DNA of 64,000 bases from CAWHJN01 sp963829705 (GCA_963829705.1 CAWHJN010000005.1:1426001-1490000); one strand, 5' to 3'. Counted from the first letter of the stretch, positions 15,952-26,665 are shown. Translations and numbers: made by a program. The notes: generated by a model from the sequence alone, not told the origin.

Positions 15952-17694
15952 ATGCTCCGACCCACCGACGAAAACAGCCGCCCCGCGCACCGCAGCGACA
16001 CTGTCAAGCGCGGCTACACACGCGCCCCGCACCGCAGCCTGCTGCGCGCCACAGGGGCCATCAAAGCCGAGAGCGATTTCGACCGCCCGTTCATCGGCGT
16101 CTGCAACTCGTACATCGACCTGATTCCCGGCCACGTGCATTTGCAGGCCTTCGGGAAGGTCGTCAAGGACGCCGTGCGCGAGGCGGGGGGCGTGCCGTTC
16201 GAGTTCAACACCATCGGCGTGGACGACGGCATCGCGATGGGGCACCTCGGGATGCGCTACTCGCTGCCGTCCCGCGAAATCATCGCAGACGCCGTCGAAA
16301 CCGTCGTCAACGCGCACTGCCTCGACGGCATGGTGTGCATCCCCAACTGCGACAAGATCGTGCCGGGGATGCTGATGGGCGCGCTGCGCGCCAACGTGCC
16401 CGTCGTGTTCGTTTCGGGCGGGCCGATGAAGGCCGGAAAGATGCCCGGCACGGGCGAGGCCATCGACCTGATCTCGGTCTTCGAGGGCGTCGGGCAGTAT
16501 TCGACGGGCGCGATTGACGACGCGCGCCTCCTGGCGCTCGAGCAGAACGGCTGCCCCACGTGCGGCTCGTGCGCGGGGTTGTTCACGGCCAACTCGATGA
16601 ACTGTCTGATGGAAGCCCTCGGCCTGGCGCTGCCCGGAAACGGCTCCATCCTCGCCGTCGACCCGCGCCGCGAGGCGCTGGCGCAGGAGGCTGGACGCGC
16701 CATCCTGCGGCTCGTCAAGGACGGTCTGCGCGCCCGCGACATCGTGACGGAAAAAGCCTTCGACGACGCCTTCGCGCTCGACATGGCGATGGGCGGGTCG
16801 ACCAACACCATCCTGCACCTGCTCGCCGCCGCCCGCGAGGCCGAGGTAGACTACGACCTCGCCCGCGTGGACGTCATCTCGCGCAACACGCCGTACCTGT
16901 GCAAGGTCGCCCCGGCGACGAAGAACGTCCATATGGAAGACGTGGACGCTGCGGGTGGCATTCCCACCATCCTCAAACAACTCGACCGCGCCGGGCTGCT
17001 CAACACCGCCCGCCCGACGGCGGCGGGCACGCTGCGCGAAACGGTGGAGCAGGCGAAAGAAGCCGACGGTCGCGTGATTCGGCCCATCGAAAACCCGTTC
17101 CGCGCCACGGGCGGATTGTCGGTTTTGTACGGCAACATCGCGCCCGGCGGGGCCGTCGTGAAAACCGGAGCCGTCGAAGAGTCGATGCTGACCTTCAGCG
17201 GCCCGGCGCGCATCTACCACTCGCAGGACGAGGCCGTCGAGGGCATTTTGCACGGCGAGGTGGTACCGGGCGACGTGGTGGTGATTCGCTACGAGGGGCC
17301 GAAAGGTGGGCCGGGGATGCCGGAGATGCTCGCGCCGACGAGCGCGCTGGCCGGGCAGGGGCTCGACACGAGCGTCGCCATGATCACCGACGGGCGCTTT
17401 TCGGGCGGCACGCGCGGCCTGTCCATCGGCCACGTCTCGCCCGAAGCCGCGAGCGGCGGCCCCATCGCCGCCATCGCAGAAGGCGAAACCATCCACATCG
17501 ACATCCTCTCGGGCGCGCTCTCGCTCGACGTTCCGGACGACGAGATCCAGCGCCGGCTCGACGCGCTGCCCGCGTTCGCGCCGCGCATCCGGTCGGGCTA
17601 CCTCGGCCGCTACGCGTACTTCGTCACCTCCGCCTCGGAAGGCGCCGTGTTGCGGCTGCCAGAGGCCGCGCCCGCCCCCATCGCCGCCACCTGA
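15952..17694 (+). CDS. ilvD: Dihydroxy-acid dehydratase
   Basis: 580 residues. Fe-S enzyme that dehydrates 2,3-dihydroxy acids to 2-keto acids, the third common step of valine and isoleucine synthesis. Cluster and active-site motifs: CIPNCDKIVPGMLMGALR, NGCPTCGSCAGLFTANSMNCL, FALDMAMGGSTNTILHLLAAA, RGYLGRYA-type ending (SGYLGRYAYFVTSASEGAV) and TDGRFSGGTRGLSIGHVSPEA. The ATG at 15952 opens MLRPTDENSRP; a TTG 21 bases upstream lies inside the leader hairpin and is less likely. First structural gene of the ilv-leu cluster; the gap to ilvB is 79 bases. Confidence 0.96.
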   Translation: MLRPTDENSRPAHRSDTVKRGYTRAPHRSLLRATGAIKAESDFDRPFIGVCNSYIDLIPGHVHLQAFGKVVKDAVREAGGVPFEFNTIGVDDGIAMGHLGMRYSLPSREIIADAVETVVNAHCLDGMVCIPNCDKIVPGMLMGALRANVPVVFVSGGPMKAGKMPGTGEAIDLISVFEGVGQYSTGAIDDARLLALEQNGCPTCGSCAGLFTANSMNCLMEALGLALPGNGSILAVDPRREALAQEAGRAILRLVKDGLRARDIVTEKAFDDAFALDMAMGGSTNTILHLLAAAREAEVDYDLARVDVISRNTPYLCKVAPATKNVHMEDVDAAGGIPTILKQLDRAGLLNTARPTAAGTLRETVEQAKEADGRVIRPIENPFRATGGLSVLYGNIAPGGAVVKTGAVEESMLTFSGPARIYHSQDEAVEGILHGEVVPGDVVVIRYEGPKGGPGMPEMLAPTSALAGQGLDTSVAMITDGRFSGGTRGLSIGHVSPEAASGGPIAAIAEGETIHIDILSGALSLDVPDDEIQRRLDALPAFAPRIRSGYLGRYAYFVTSASEGAVLRLPEAAPAPIAAT

Positions 17695-17773
17695 GCGCGT
17701 GATCCTCCGAATCGCTTCGCGCGCTCAGGAGGGCGATTCCGCCATTGACCATTCTCTAATCTTGTCCAAGCCC

Positions 17774-19516
17774 ATGGAAGCAACCGCCACCTACGCGCCT
17801 CCCGCGCCGCCTGCTGACGCGCCGGTTCTCTCCGGTGCCGAGATTCTCGTTCAGTCGCTCGATGCCGAGGGCGTGCGCTTCGTCTTCGGCTATCCCGGCG
17901 GAGCCGTCATCGGTATTTACGACGCGATGGCGCGGCTGCAACCGCAGTTCGAGCACGTGCTCGTGCGCCACGAGCAGGGCGGCACGCACATGGCCGAGGG
18001 CTACGCCAAGGCCACAGGCGACGTGGGAACGGTGCTCGTGACGAGCGGGCCGGGGGCGACGAACTGCGTCACCGGCATCGCCGACGCGCTGCTCGATTCG
18101 ATCCCGCTCGTCGTCTTCACCGGGCAGGTGCCCACGCACCTCATCGGCAACGACGCCTTCCAGGAGACCGACATCATCGGCGTGACGCGCTCGATCACGA
18201 AGCACTCGTTCCAGGTGCGCGACGTGACGCAACTCGCCACGACCATCAAGGCGGCCTACCACATCGCACGGACAGGGCGGCCCGGCCCGGTGGTGGTGGA
18301 TCTGCCCAAAGACGTACTCGCGGCAAAAGCCCCGTTTGCGTACCCGGAGGAGGCGGCGGTGCGCGGCTACTCACCCGTCGGCGCGGGCGATCCCGAGGTC
18401 ATCGCCGTGGCAGCGGAGATGATCGCCGAGGCGAAGCGCCCGCTCCTGTACGTCGGCGGCGGCACGATCTCGTCCGATGCTGCATCGGACGTCACCGCCT
18501 TCGCGCGCCGCGTCGGCATCCCCGTCACGACGACGCTGCACGGGCTGGGCGCGTTTCCCGAGGACGATCCGCTCGCGCTCGGGATGCTGGGGATGCACGG
18601 CACATGGTGCGCCAACCAGGCCGTGCAGACGACCGACTTACTCATCGCCGTCGGCGCGCGCTTCGACGACCGCGTGACGGGCAAGCTCGAAGCGTGGGCC
18701 CCGCACGCCCGCGTCATCCACATCGACATCGACCCGTCGTGTCTGCACAAAAACGTGCCCGTCGAATGCCCCATCCTCGGCAACGTGAAAGACGTGATCG
18801 TGCAACTCGATGCGTATGTCGAGCCGAAGGACACGGCGGCGTGGCAGGCGCAGATCGCGGCGTGGAAGGCGGAATGCCCGCTCGACTACGCGAAAGACGG
18901 CGCGCTGCGCCCGCAGGGCGTCATCGAGATGCTGCGTGACTTTACCGGCGGCGAGGCCGTGCTGGTGACGGATGTAGGGCAGCACCAGATGTGGGCCGCG
19001 CAGCACTTCAAGCACGTCCGCCCGCGCGGCCACATCACGAGCGGTGGGCTGGGCACGATGGGCTTTTCCGTCCCCGCCGCCATCGGCGCGGCGTTCGGAC
19101 TGGCCGGTAGCGACACCCCCATCATCTCGCTCTCGGGCGACGGCGGCTTCGTGATGAACGCGCAGGAGATGGCCGTCGCGGCGCGCTACAAGCTGCCCGT
19201 CAAATTCTGCGTCATCAACAACGCCTTTCTCGGCATGGTGCGGCAGTGGCAGGAGCTGTTCCACGAGGAGCGCTACAGCCACACCGACCTGTCCGAACTC
19301 AACCCCGACTTCGTCACGCTCGCCGCCGCGTACGGCATCCCCGGCTTCCGCGCCACGACGCCCGAGGAGGCGCAGGCCGCCATCGAAAACGCCTTCGCCC
19401 TCGACGGCCCGTCGCTCATCGAGTTCGTCGTCCCTAAAGAAGAGATGGTCTTCCCGATGGTGCCCGCTGGGGCGGCCACAGGCGACATGATCGTGCGGCG
19501 CTACCGGTTTGAATAG
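17774..19516 (+). CDS. ilvB: Acetolactate synthase, large (catalytic) subunit
   Basis: 580 residues. ThDP-dependent condensation of two pyruvates, or pyruvate plus 2-oxobutyrate. Domains: ThDP_N (GVRFVFGYPGGAVIGIYDAM with catalytic Glu in HVLVRHEQGGTHMAEGYA), central FAD-binding domain (PLLYVGGGTISSDAASDV, GMLGMHGTWCANQAV, GARFDDRVTGK), ThDP_C (GGLGTMGFSVPAAIGAAFG, the GDGGFVMNAQEM ... INNAFLGMVRQWQ diphosphate/Mg loop). The ATG at 17774 gives a short linker ahead of the first domain. The regulatory subunit follows 78 bases on. Confidence 0.96.
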   Translation: MEATATYAPPAPPADAPVLSGAEILVQSLDAEGVRFVFGYPGGAVIGIYDAMARLQPQFEHVLVRHEQGGTHMAEGYAKATGDVGTVLVTSGPGATNCVTGIADALLDSIPLVVFTGQVPTHLIGNDAFQETDIIGVTRSITKHSFQVRDVTQLATTIKAAYHIARTGRPGPVVVDLPKDVLAAKAPFAYPEEAAVRGYSPVGAGDPEVIAVAAEMIAEAKRPLLYVGGGTISSDAASDVTAFARRVGIPVTTTLHGLGAFPEDDPLALGMLGMHGTWCANQAVQTTDLLIAVGARFDDRVTGKLEAWAPHARVIHIDIDPSCLHKNVPVECPILGNVKDVIVQLDAYVEPKDTAAWQAQIAAWKAECPLDYAKDGALRPQGVIEMLRDFTGGEAVLVTDVGQHQMWAAQHFKHVRPRGHITSGGLGTMGFSVPAAIGAAFGLAGSDTPIISLSGDGGFVMNAQEMAVAARYKLPVKFCVINNAFLGMVRQWQELFHEERYSHTDLSELNPDFVTLAAAYGIPGFRATTPEEAQAAIENAFALDGPSLIEFVVPKEEMVFPMVPAGAATGDMIVRRYRFE

Positions 19517-19594
19517 GGGAGGGTTGAGAAAGCACCCCTTCTCAACGCTCCAACGCTTCGACTGCCGACCTCACATCTCCAACCTCTAATTCCC

Positions 19595-20164
19595 ATGTCC
19601 ACCCTCACCCCACAGCAGGTTTTCCGAAAACGGGCCGCAGGAGAGCCCGTCGAACCCGGCGAGGCACCCGTCGCGCAGCGCTGCGTGCTGGCCGTCAAGC
19701 TCGAAAACCACATCGGCGCGCTCAACCGCGTGGCCAACCTCTTCTCAGCCCGAGGCTTCAACCTGGAGTCGCTCACCGTCGGGCAGACGCACGAAAGCGG
19801 CGTCTCGCGCATGACGATCACGACGACCGGCACGACGCGGCAGGTGGAGCAGACCGTCGCGCAGATCGACGGGCTCGTGGACGTGCTGGAGATCGAAAAT
19901 CTGACAGACGCCGAGCACATCGAACGCGAGATCGCGCTCGTGCGCGTGGCCTACGAAGCCAGCACGCGCGCCGAACTCATCGACCTGATCGCCATCTACA
20001 AAGGAACCGTCGTGGACGTGACGGAGGATTCGATGATGGTCGAGATCACCGGCCCGGCCACCAAGATCAACTCGTTCGTCGCCCAGATGGCACGCTTCGG
20101 CATCACCGACCTCGCCCGCTCAGGCCGCGTGGCGATGCGGCGCGCACTGATCTACGGTGCGTGA
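19595..20164 (+). CDS. ilvN: Acetolactate synthase, small (regulatory) subunit
   Basis: 189 residues. Residues about 27-100 form the ACT domain (CVLAVKLENHIGALNRVANLFSARGFNLESLTVG), which binds valine for feedback inhibition, followed by the ALS_ss_C domain (ELIDLIAIYKGTVVDVTEDSMMVEITG). An N-terminal extension of about 25 residues (MSTLTPQQVFRKRAAGEP) precedes ACT and looks nonconserved. It works as a complex with the ilvB product encoded just upstream. The preceding gap contains CCAACGCT/CCGACCTC-type pyrimidine-rich repeats. Confidence 0.95.
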   Translation: MSTLTPQQVFRKRAAGEPVEPGEAPVAQRCVLAVKLENHIGALNRVANLFSARGFNLESLTVGQTHESGVSRMTITTTGTTRQVEQTVAQIDGLVDVLEIENLTDAEHIEREIALVRVAYEASTRAELIDLIAIYKGTVVDVTEDSMMVEITGPATKINSFVAQMARFGITDLARSGRVAMRRALIYGA

Positions 20165-20187
20165 CGGCGGCGTGCCTCCGCGTCATC

Positions 20188-20211
20188 GGGGCGCATGAAT
20201 GGCGCTCCTAC
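20188..20211. repeat. Short intergenic palindrome (GTAGGG family), copy ahead of ilvC
   Basis: GGGGCGC ... GGCGCTCCTAC, an imperfect palindrome sharing its arms with the copy at 22378. It is followed immediately by the CCGAAATCCGACCTCCGAAA tract that recurs ahead of leuA. Confidence 0.5.
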
Positions 20212-20266
20212 TTCCGAAATCCGACCTCCGAAAGCGAAGCTTCACCCCAGTAAATCTCCCCTTCAA

Positions 20267-21283
20267 ATGAACGTTCACTACACCGCCAACCCCGACCTCA
20301 TCCGCTCCAAGAACGTCGCCGTCATCGGGTACGGCAGCCAGGGCCACGCCCACGCCCTCAGCCTGCGCGACAGCGGCGTGGACGTGTGCGTGGGCCTGCG
20401 CGACGGCTCGGCGAATGCCGACGAGGCGCGGGGGCAGGGCCTCACCGTCAAATCCGTCGAGGACGCCGCCGCGTGGGGTGACGTCGTCATGATCCTGATT
20501 CCCGATCAGCACCAGGGGCGCGTCTACGCCGATCAGATCGCGCCGCACATCACGCCCGGCAAGGCGCTCGCCTTCGGGCACGGCTTCAACATCCTGTACG
20601 AAACCATCCAGCCGCCCGACGGCGTGGACGTGTTCATGGTGGCCCCGAAGTCGCCAGGCCACATGGTGCGGCGGATGTACGAGGAGGGGCGCGGCGTGCC
20701 GTGCCTCGTCGCCGTGGCGCAGGACGCCTCCGGGCAGGCGCTCGACCTCGCGCTCTCCTACGCCGACGCCATCGGCGGAACGCGCGCCGGGGTCATCGAG
20801 ACGACGTTCAAGGACGAGACCGAAACCGACCTTTTCGGCGAGCAGGCCGTGCTCTGCGGCGGCGCGGAGGCGCTCGTGCGCGCCGGGTTCGAGACGCTCA
20901 CCGAGGCGGGTTATCCGCCCGAACTCGCGTATTTCGAATGCCTCCACGAACTCAAGCTCATCGTAGACCTGATGTACGAGGGCGGGCTGGCGCGCATGAA
21001 CTACTCGATCTCCGACACGGCGGAGTACGGCAACCTCACGCGCGGCCCGCGTCTGATCACGGACGAGGTGAAAGCGCGCATGAAGGACATCCTCGCGGAA
21101 GTCCAGAGCGGCCAGTTCGCCCGCGAGTGGATTCGCCGAATGCGAAGGATGGCGGCGCGCAGTTCGAGAAGCTGCGCGAGGCGTCGCGCGAGCACCCCAT
21201 CGAGACGACCGGACAGAAGCTGCGCGGCATGATGAGCTGGATCAAAGAGCAGGACGCCCCGCAGCCCGAAGCCGTCGCCACCG

Positions 21284-21291
<8 letters not shown>
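20267..21291 (+). CDS. ilvC: Ketol-acid reductoisomerase (NADP+), frameshifted near the C-terminus
   Basis: Second common step of branched-chain amino acid synthesis. The Rossmann domain opens with VAVIGYGSQGHAHALSLRDSG, then FGHGFNILYETIQPP, VAPKSPGHMVRRMYEEGRGVP; the knotted catalytic domain has GIETTF-type ETTFKDETETDLFGEQAVLCGG, LAYFECLHELKLIVDLMYEGG and YSISDTAEYGNLT. After QFAREWI the frame breaks; the expected end (NAKDGGAQFEKLREASREHP ... GMMSWIKEQ) lies in the next frame. One missing base around 21136-21141 accounts for this. Corrected length is about 341 residues, normal for class I. The repaired end overlaps leuB by eight bases. Confidence 0.92.
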
Positions 21292-22377
<1,086 letters not shown>

Positions 22378-22381
<4 letters not shown>

Positions 22382-22405
22382 GGGCGCAATGAATCGCGCT
22401 CCTAC
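22378..22405. repeat. GTAGGG-family palindrome overlapping the leuB stop codon
   Basis: Arms GTAGGGGCGC and GCGCTCCTAC with an 8-base centre, one mismatch in ten. The leuB stop TAG is the second to fourth base of the repeat. A CCTCCGCAATCCGACCTCCG tract follows up to the leuA start. Confidence 0.65.
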
Positions 22406-22439
22406 CCTCGAATCCTCCGCAATCCGACCTCCGAAATCC

Positions 22440-24032
22440 ATGGACTCCGTCATTTTCTTCGACACCACGCTGCGCGACGGCGAGCAGGCCCCCGGCGCGG
22501 CGATGACGCTGGGCGAGAAAGTCCGCATTGCCCGCGCGCTCGACGCGCTCGGCGTCGACGTGATCGAGGCCGGTTTTCCCGTGTCGTCGCCCCAGCAGTT
22601 CGAGGCCGTCGTGGCCGTCGGCGAGGCGGCGCGGCGGCCCGTGGTCGCCGGGCTGGCGCGCGCCGTCGAGGGCGACATCCGGGCGGCGATGGACGCACTC
22701 CGTGGCGTTGAGCGCCCGCGCATCCACACCTTTATCGCCACGAGCGACATTCACCTCGAAGCCAAGTTCGGCGACGCCCGCTACGGCGCGACGCTGAAGG
22801 ACAAGCGGCAGACGATCCTGCGGATGGCGCGCGAGGCCGTCGCCTTCGCCAAGACGTTCACCGACGACGTCGAGTTCAGCGCCGAGGACGCCGGGCGCAC
22901 CGACCTCGGCTTCCTGTGCGACGTGCTCCTTGCCGCCGTCGAAGCGGGCGCGACGACGCTCAACATCCCCGACACCACGGGCTACTGTCTGCCGCACGAA
23001 TACGCCGCGCTCTTCACCGGCGCCCGGGCGTGCCTGGGCAGCCGCGACGTGGTCTTCTCCGCGCACTGCCACGACGACCTCGGCCTGGCGACGGCCAACT
23101 CGCTCGCCGCCCTCGGCGCGGGCGCGCGGCAGATCGAGTGCACCATCAACGGCATCGGCGAGCGGGCGGGAAATGCAGCGCTCGAAGAAATTGCGATGGC
23201 CGTCAAAACGCGCGGCGAGAGCTTTAACGTTACGACGAACATCGCCACCGAAAACCTCACCGCCCTCAGCCGCACCGTCATGCAGGCGACCGGCTTTCCC
23301 GTTCAACCCAACAAAGCCATCGTCGGGCGCAACGCCTTCGCGCACGAGGCCGGCATCCACCAGCACGGCGTTCTCAAAAACCGGGCGACCTACGAGATCA
23401 TGCGCGCCGAGGACGTGGGGCAGGACCCCGAGGGCATCCGGCTGGGCCGGCACTCGGGCCGCAGCGGGCTGTTTTCGAGAATGCAACGCCTCGGCATCGA
23501 TGTCGAACTGAACGACCCTGACGGCCTCTACGCGCGTTTCCTCGAACTCGCTGACGCCAAAAAGGAGATCTTCGACCAGGACCTCCGCAACCTTCTCCAC
23601 GACGAACCCACCATGATCAAACCCAACTACCAGCTCCAGTCGATGCGCGTCGTCGTTGCGACGGACGCCGAGCCGCAGGCCGACGTTACCGTCTACGAGC
23701 GCAACACCGAGGCCACGCGCACCGAGCGCGCCACGGGCGACGGCCCCATCGACGCGCTCTACGCCGCCATCGACGCCGCCACGGGCCAGCCGCACGAACT
23801 CGTCTCGTACTCCATCCGGTCGGTGTCCGAAGGCTCCGATTCCGTCGGCGAGGTGACCGTGCTCATCGGCCACGCGGGCGCGTACTTCCGCGGCCTCGCC
23901 CGCCACACCGACGTGTTGCAGGCCTCCGCGCACGCCTACGTCGAAGCCCTCAACCAACTCGAAGCCCACCGCACGCAGCGCGAGAGCGTTCAGTTCGTCG
24001 GCGAGGGCATTATGAACTCGTTCGGCGGGTGA
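22440..24032 (+). CDS. leuA: 2-isopropylmalate synthase
   Basis: 530 residues. First committed step of leucine synthesis: acetyl-CoA plus 2-oxoisovalerate. The TIM-barrel HMGL domain opens FFDTTLRDGEQAPGAAMT, with EAGFPVSSPQQFEAV, EFSAEDAGRTD, NIPDTTGYCLP and the metal-binding FSAHCHDDLGLATANSLAAL plus NGIGERAGNAALEE. AHEAGIHQHGVLK follows. From about residue 400 the LeuA dimer/allosteric domain (LQSMRVVVATDAEPQADVTV ... YFRGLARHTDVLQASAHAYVEALNQL) is present, so leucine feedback is expected. ATG 22440 starts MDSVIFFDTT. Confidence 0.95.
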   Translation: MDSVIFFDTTLRDGEQAPGAAMTLGEKVRIARALDALGVDVIEAGFPVSSPQQFEAVVAVGEAARRPVVAGLARAVEGDIRAAMDALRGVERPRIHTFIATSDIHLEAKFGDARYGATLKDKRQTILRMAREAVAFAKTFTDDVEFSAEDAGRTDLGFLCDVLLAAVEAGATTLNIPDTTGYCLPHEYAALFTGARACLGSRDVVFSAHCHDDLGLATANSLAALGAGARQIECTINGIGERAGNAALEEIAMAVKTRGESFNVTTNIATENLTALSRTVMQATGFPVQPNKAIVGRNAFAHEAGIHQHGVLKNRATYEIMRAEDVGQDPEGIRLGRHSGRSGLFSRMQRLGIDVELNDPDGLYARFLELADAKKEIFDQDLRNLLHDEPTMIKPNYQLQSMRVVVATDAEPQADVTVYERNTEATRTERATGDGPIDALYAAIDAATGQPHELVSYSIRSVSEGSDSVGEVTVLIGHAGAYFRGLARHTDVLQASAHAYVEALNQLEAHRTQRESVQFVGEGIMNSFGG

Positions 24033-24194
24033 AAGAAAAGTCGGATTTCGAAACGCGGATTTCCGAAGTGGGGATCTGCGATCTGGCATCTTTGCTCGCG
24101 TGCGGCGCTCTCGTTCCGAAATCCCACTTCTTCGCTGGGTGTGCCACGGCACGCCCCTACGTCCACATTGCCACTTCCGCGTTCCCACTTTCCC
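24033..24194. repeat. Composite intergenic repeat between leuA and leuC
   Basis: This 162-base gap holds no gene. It contains CGGATTTC/CGGATTTCCGAAGTGGGGAT on one side and CGTTCCGAAATCCCACTTC on the other, which are roughly inverted copies of each other. It also holds the palindrome GGGTGTGCC-ac-GGCACGCCCCTAC (24137-24160), a degenerate GTAGGG-family copy. The tail CCACTTCCGCGTTCCCACTT directly precedes the leuC start. Confidence 0.5.
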
Positions 24195-25487
24195 ATGACC
24201 ATCACCGAGAAAATCCTGGCGAACCACGCCGGTAAAGCCCGTGTGACGCCGGGCGAGACCGTCTGGGTAGACGTGGACGTGTTGATGACCCACGACGTGT
24301 GTGGGCCGCCGACGTACGAGATCTTCAAGCGCGAATTCGGGGCCGACGCGAAGGTGTGGGACCGGGAGAAAGTGGCCGTCATCCCCGACCATTACATCTT
24401 CACCCAGGACGCCCACGCCAACCGCAACCTCGTGCTGCTGCGGCAGATGGCGGAGGAGCAAGACCTGCCGCATTTCTACGACGTAGGCACGGCGCGCTAC
24501 AAGGGCGTCTGCCACATGGCGCTCGCCGAGGAAGGCTTCAACCGGCCCGGCCAGGTGCTCTTCGGCACCGACAGCCACACCTGCACAAGCGGCGCCTTCG
24601 GGACGTTCGCGACGGGCGTGGGCAACACCGATGCGGCGTTCATCCTCGGCACGGGCAAACTGTGGGTGAAGGTGCCGCCGACGATGCGCTTCGTCTTCGA
24701 GGGCGCGCTGCCGCCGTACCTGACGGCCAAAGACCTCATCCTCCAGATCATCGGCGACATCGGCATCGACGGGGCGACGTACATGGCGATGGAGTTCGAC
24801 GGCGAGGCGGTGTTCGATCTGCCCGTCCACGAGCGGATGACGCTCACCAACATGGCCATCGAAGCGGGCGGCAAGAGCGGCATCATCGCGCCGGACGAGA
24901 AAACCCTCGACTACGTCCGCGCTCGCACCGACGCGCCCTTCGAACCCGTCTACGGCGACGCCGACGCGCGTTTTTATCAGGAATACCGCTACGACGCCCG
25001 CACGCTCGAACCCGTGGTCGCTAAACCACACCGGCCCGACAACCGGGCGAAGGTGAGCGAGGTCGTCGGGACGAAGATCGACAAGGCGTACATCGGCTCG
25101 TGCACCGGAGGCAAGCTCGAAGATTTCGAGGCGGCGGCGCGCGTGCTGAAAGGGCAGGAAGCCGTCGTGCCGACGTACATCATCCCCGCCACCACGCTCG
25201 TCGGCCAGCAACTCCACACGACCCACATCGACGGCGAGAGTTTGTACGACATCTTCCAGCACGCGGGGTGCCGGATCGGCCACTCGTCGTGCGGCGCGTG
25301 CCTCGGCGGTCCTGCCGACACGTACGGGCGGGCCGAGGGCACGGAAACGGTGATTTCGAGCACCAACCGCAACTTCCCCGGACGCATGGGCTCGAAAGGA
25401 GCCGCCGTTTACCTCGCCTCGCCGCTCACCGTTGCCGCGAGCGCCCTCCACGGCACCATCACCGACCCACGCGAAGTGCTCGTATGA
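24195..25487 (+). CDS. leuC: 3-isopropylmalate dehydratase, large subunit (short, type 2)
   Basis: 430 residues. 4Fe-4S aconitase-family subunit that, with LeuD, isomerises 2- to 3-isopropylmalate. Cluster ligands are Cys303 (GSCTGGKLED), Cys366 and Cys369 (GHSSCGACLGGP). Other family motifs: FGTDSHTCTSGAFGTFATGVGNTD and STNRNFPGRMGSKGA. Length and sequence match the HacA/LeuC type 2 branch of about 420 residues rather than the 465-residue type 1 form, and its LeuD partner is of the matching long type 2 form. Its stop overlaps the start of the GH43-like gene (ATGA). Confidence 0.95.
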   Translation: MTITEKILANHAGKARVTPGETVWVDVDVLMTHDVCGPPTYEIFKREFGADAKVWDREKVAVIPDHYIFTQDAHANRNLVLLRQMAEEQDLPHFYDVGTARYKGVCHMALAEEGFNRPGQVLFGTDSHTCTSGAFGTFATGVGNTDAAFILGTGKLWVKVPPTMRFVFEGALPPYLTAKDLILQIIGDIGIDGATYMAMEFDGEAVFDLPVHERMTLTNMAIEAGGKSGIIAPDEKTLDYVRARTDAPFEPVYGDADARFYQEYRYDARTLEPVVAKPHRPDNRAKVSEVVGTKIDKAYIGSCTGGKLEDFEAAARVLKGQEAVVPTYIIPATTLVGQQLHTTHIDGESLYDIFQHAGCRIGHSSCGACLGGPADTYGRAEGTETVISSTNRNFPGRMGSKGAAVYLASPLTVAASALHGTITDPREVLV

Positions 25488-26587
25488 ACCCCCTGAACTC
25501 CCAGGCACCGGCTCCCGCATTGCGCAGCGCGGCTCGCTTCGCATCCTTGTTCCTGCTCGTCGCCGTTCTGCAAGGGTGCGGCAGAAGCGTCGTCAAAGAA
25601 ACCCAGCGTGTGGGAAATCCCGTTTTCGAGGGATGGTACGCCGACCCGGAAGCCATCATTTTCGACGACACCTACTGGATTTATCCCACCTATTCCGATC
25701 ACTTCGGCGCAGTGGATTCGGCGACGGAGTTTACCGACTACCAACGTGAACTCCGCAAAAACACCATCAACCAGAAATACCTCATTCAGACGTTTCTGGA
25801 TGCGTTCTCGTCAAAGGACCTGAGCAACTGGCAAAAGCATCCACACGTGCTGGACATCAAGGATGTGAAATGGGCCGCGTATTCTATATGGGCACCTTCC
25901 ATCACGCGGAAAGAGGGCAAGTATTACCTCTTTTTCGGGGCCAACGACATCCAGAGCGACGAGCAGCCCGGTGGCATCGGCGTGGCCGTGGCCGACTCGC
26001 CTGCCGGGCCCTTCAGGGATTACCTCGGCAAGCCCCTGATCAACAAGTTCTACAACGGGGCCCAGCCTATCGACCAGTTTGTTTTTCAAGACGATGACGG
26101 TCAGTACTACCTCATTTACGGGGGCTGGCGGCATTGCAACATCGGAAAGCTCAACGATGATTTTACGGGCTTCATTCCGTTCGAGAACGGTGAGATGTTT
26201 AAATCCATCACGCCAGAGAACTATGTGGAAGGCCCATTCATGTTCATCCGAAAAGGCAAGTATTATTTCATGTGGTCCGAAGGCGGTTGGGGAGGGCCGA
26301 ATTACTCGGTGGCGTACGCGATCGGCGATTCGCCCTTCGGTCCGTTCGAGCGCATCGGCAAGGTGCTGCAGCAGGATCCCGAGATTGCCACCGGCGCCGG
26401 GCATCACTCGGTCCTCCACATCCCCGACACCGACGAGTATTACATCGTCTACCACCGACGCCCGCTGACGACGACAGACGGAAACCACCGCGAAACCGCC
26501 ATCGACCGGATGTATTTCGACGAGAACGGGTACATCCTGCCCGTGCAAATCACCAACGAAGGCGTCGAGAAGAGAACGTTGAACTGA
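25484..26587 (+). CDS. GH43-like beta-propeller glycosidase, lipoprotein; low-GC insertion in the leu cluster
   Basis: 367 residues. Type II signal peptide with lipobox LQGC (Cys32). Five-bladed propeller features: FEGWYADPEAIIFDDTYWIYPT (catalytic base Asp54), YSIWAPSITRKEGKYYLFFGAN, QPIDQFVFQDDDGQYYLIYG (pKa-modulating Asp197), YVEGPFMFIRKGKYYFMWSEG (acid Glu249) and TGAGHHSVLHIPDTDEYYIVYH. All three GH43 carboxylates are in place, so an active arabinan/xylan-type glycosidase facing the periplasm or surface is likely. Three 60-base lines counted by hand are 45-50% G+C; a leuC line is 70%. Its ATG overlaps the leuC stop (ATGA). The contrast suggests acquisition from a lower-GC relative. Confidence 0.85.
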   Translation: MNPLNSQAPAPALRSAARFASLFLLVAVLQGCGRSVVKETQRVGNPVFEGWYADPEAIIFDDTYWIYPTYSDHFGAVDSATEFTDYQRELRKNTINQKYLIQTFLDAFSSKDLSNWQKHPHVLDIKDVKWAAYSIWAPSITRKEGKYYLFFGANDIQSDEQPGGIGVAVADSPAGPFRDYLGKPLINKFYNGAQPIDQFVFQDDDGQYYLIYGGWRHCNIGKLNDDFTGFIPFENGEMFKSITPENYVEGPFMFIRKGKYYFMWSEGGWGGPNYSVAYAIGDSPFGPFERIGKVLQQDPEIATGAGHHSVLHIPDTDEYYIVYHRRPLTTTDGNHRETAIDRMYFDENGYILPVQITNEGVEKRTLN

Positions 26588-26665
26588 TGCCCCGAAAAAA
26601 GGCTCGTTTCAAACAAATTCTGTTCATACGGTCTTCCGGTTCTCACGACACGCCACGTATCTGCT

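Noticed and set aside
22440..24032. Homocitrate or citramalate synthase
   Set aside because: Position between leuB and leuC and the C-terminal LeuA regulatory domain favour 2-isopropylmalate synthase.
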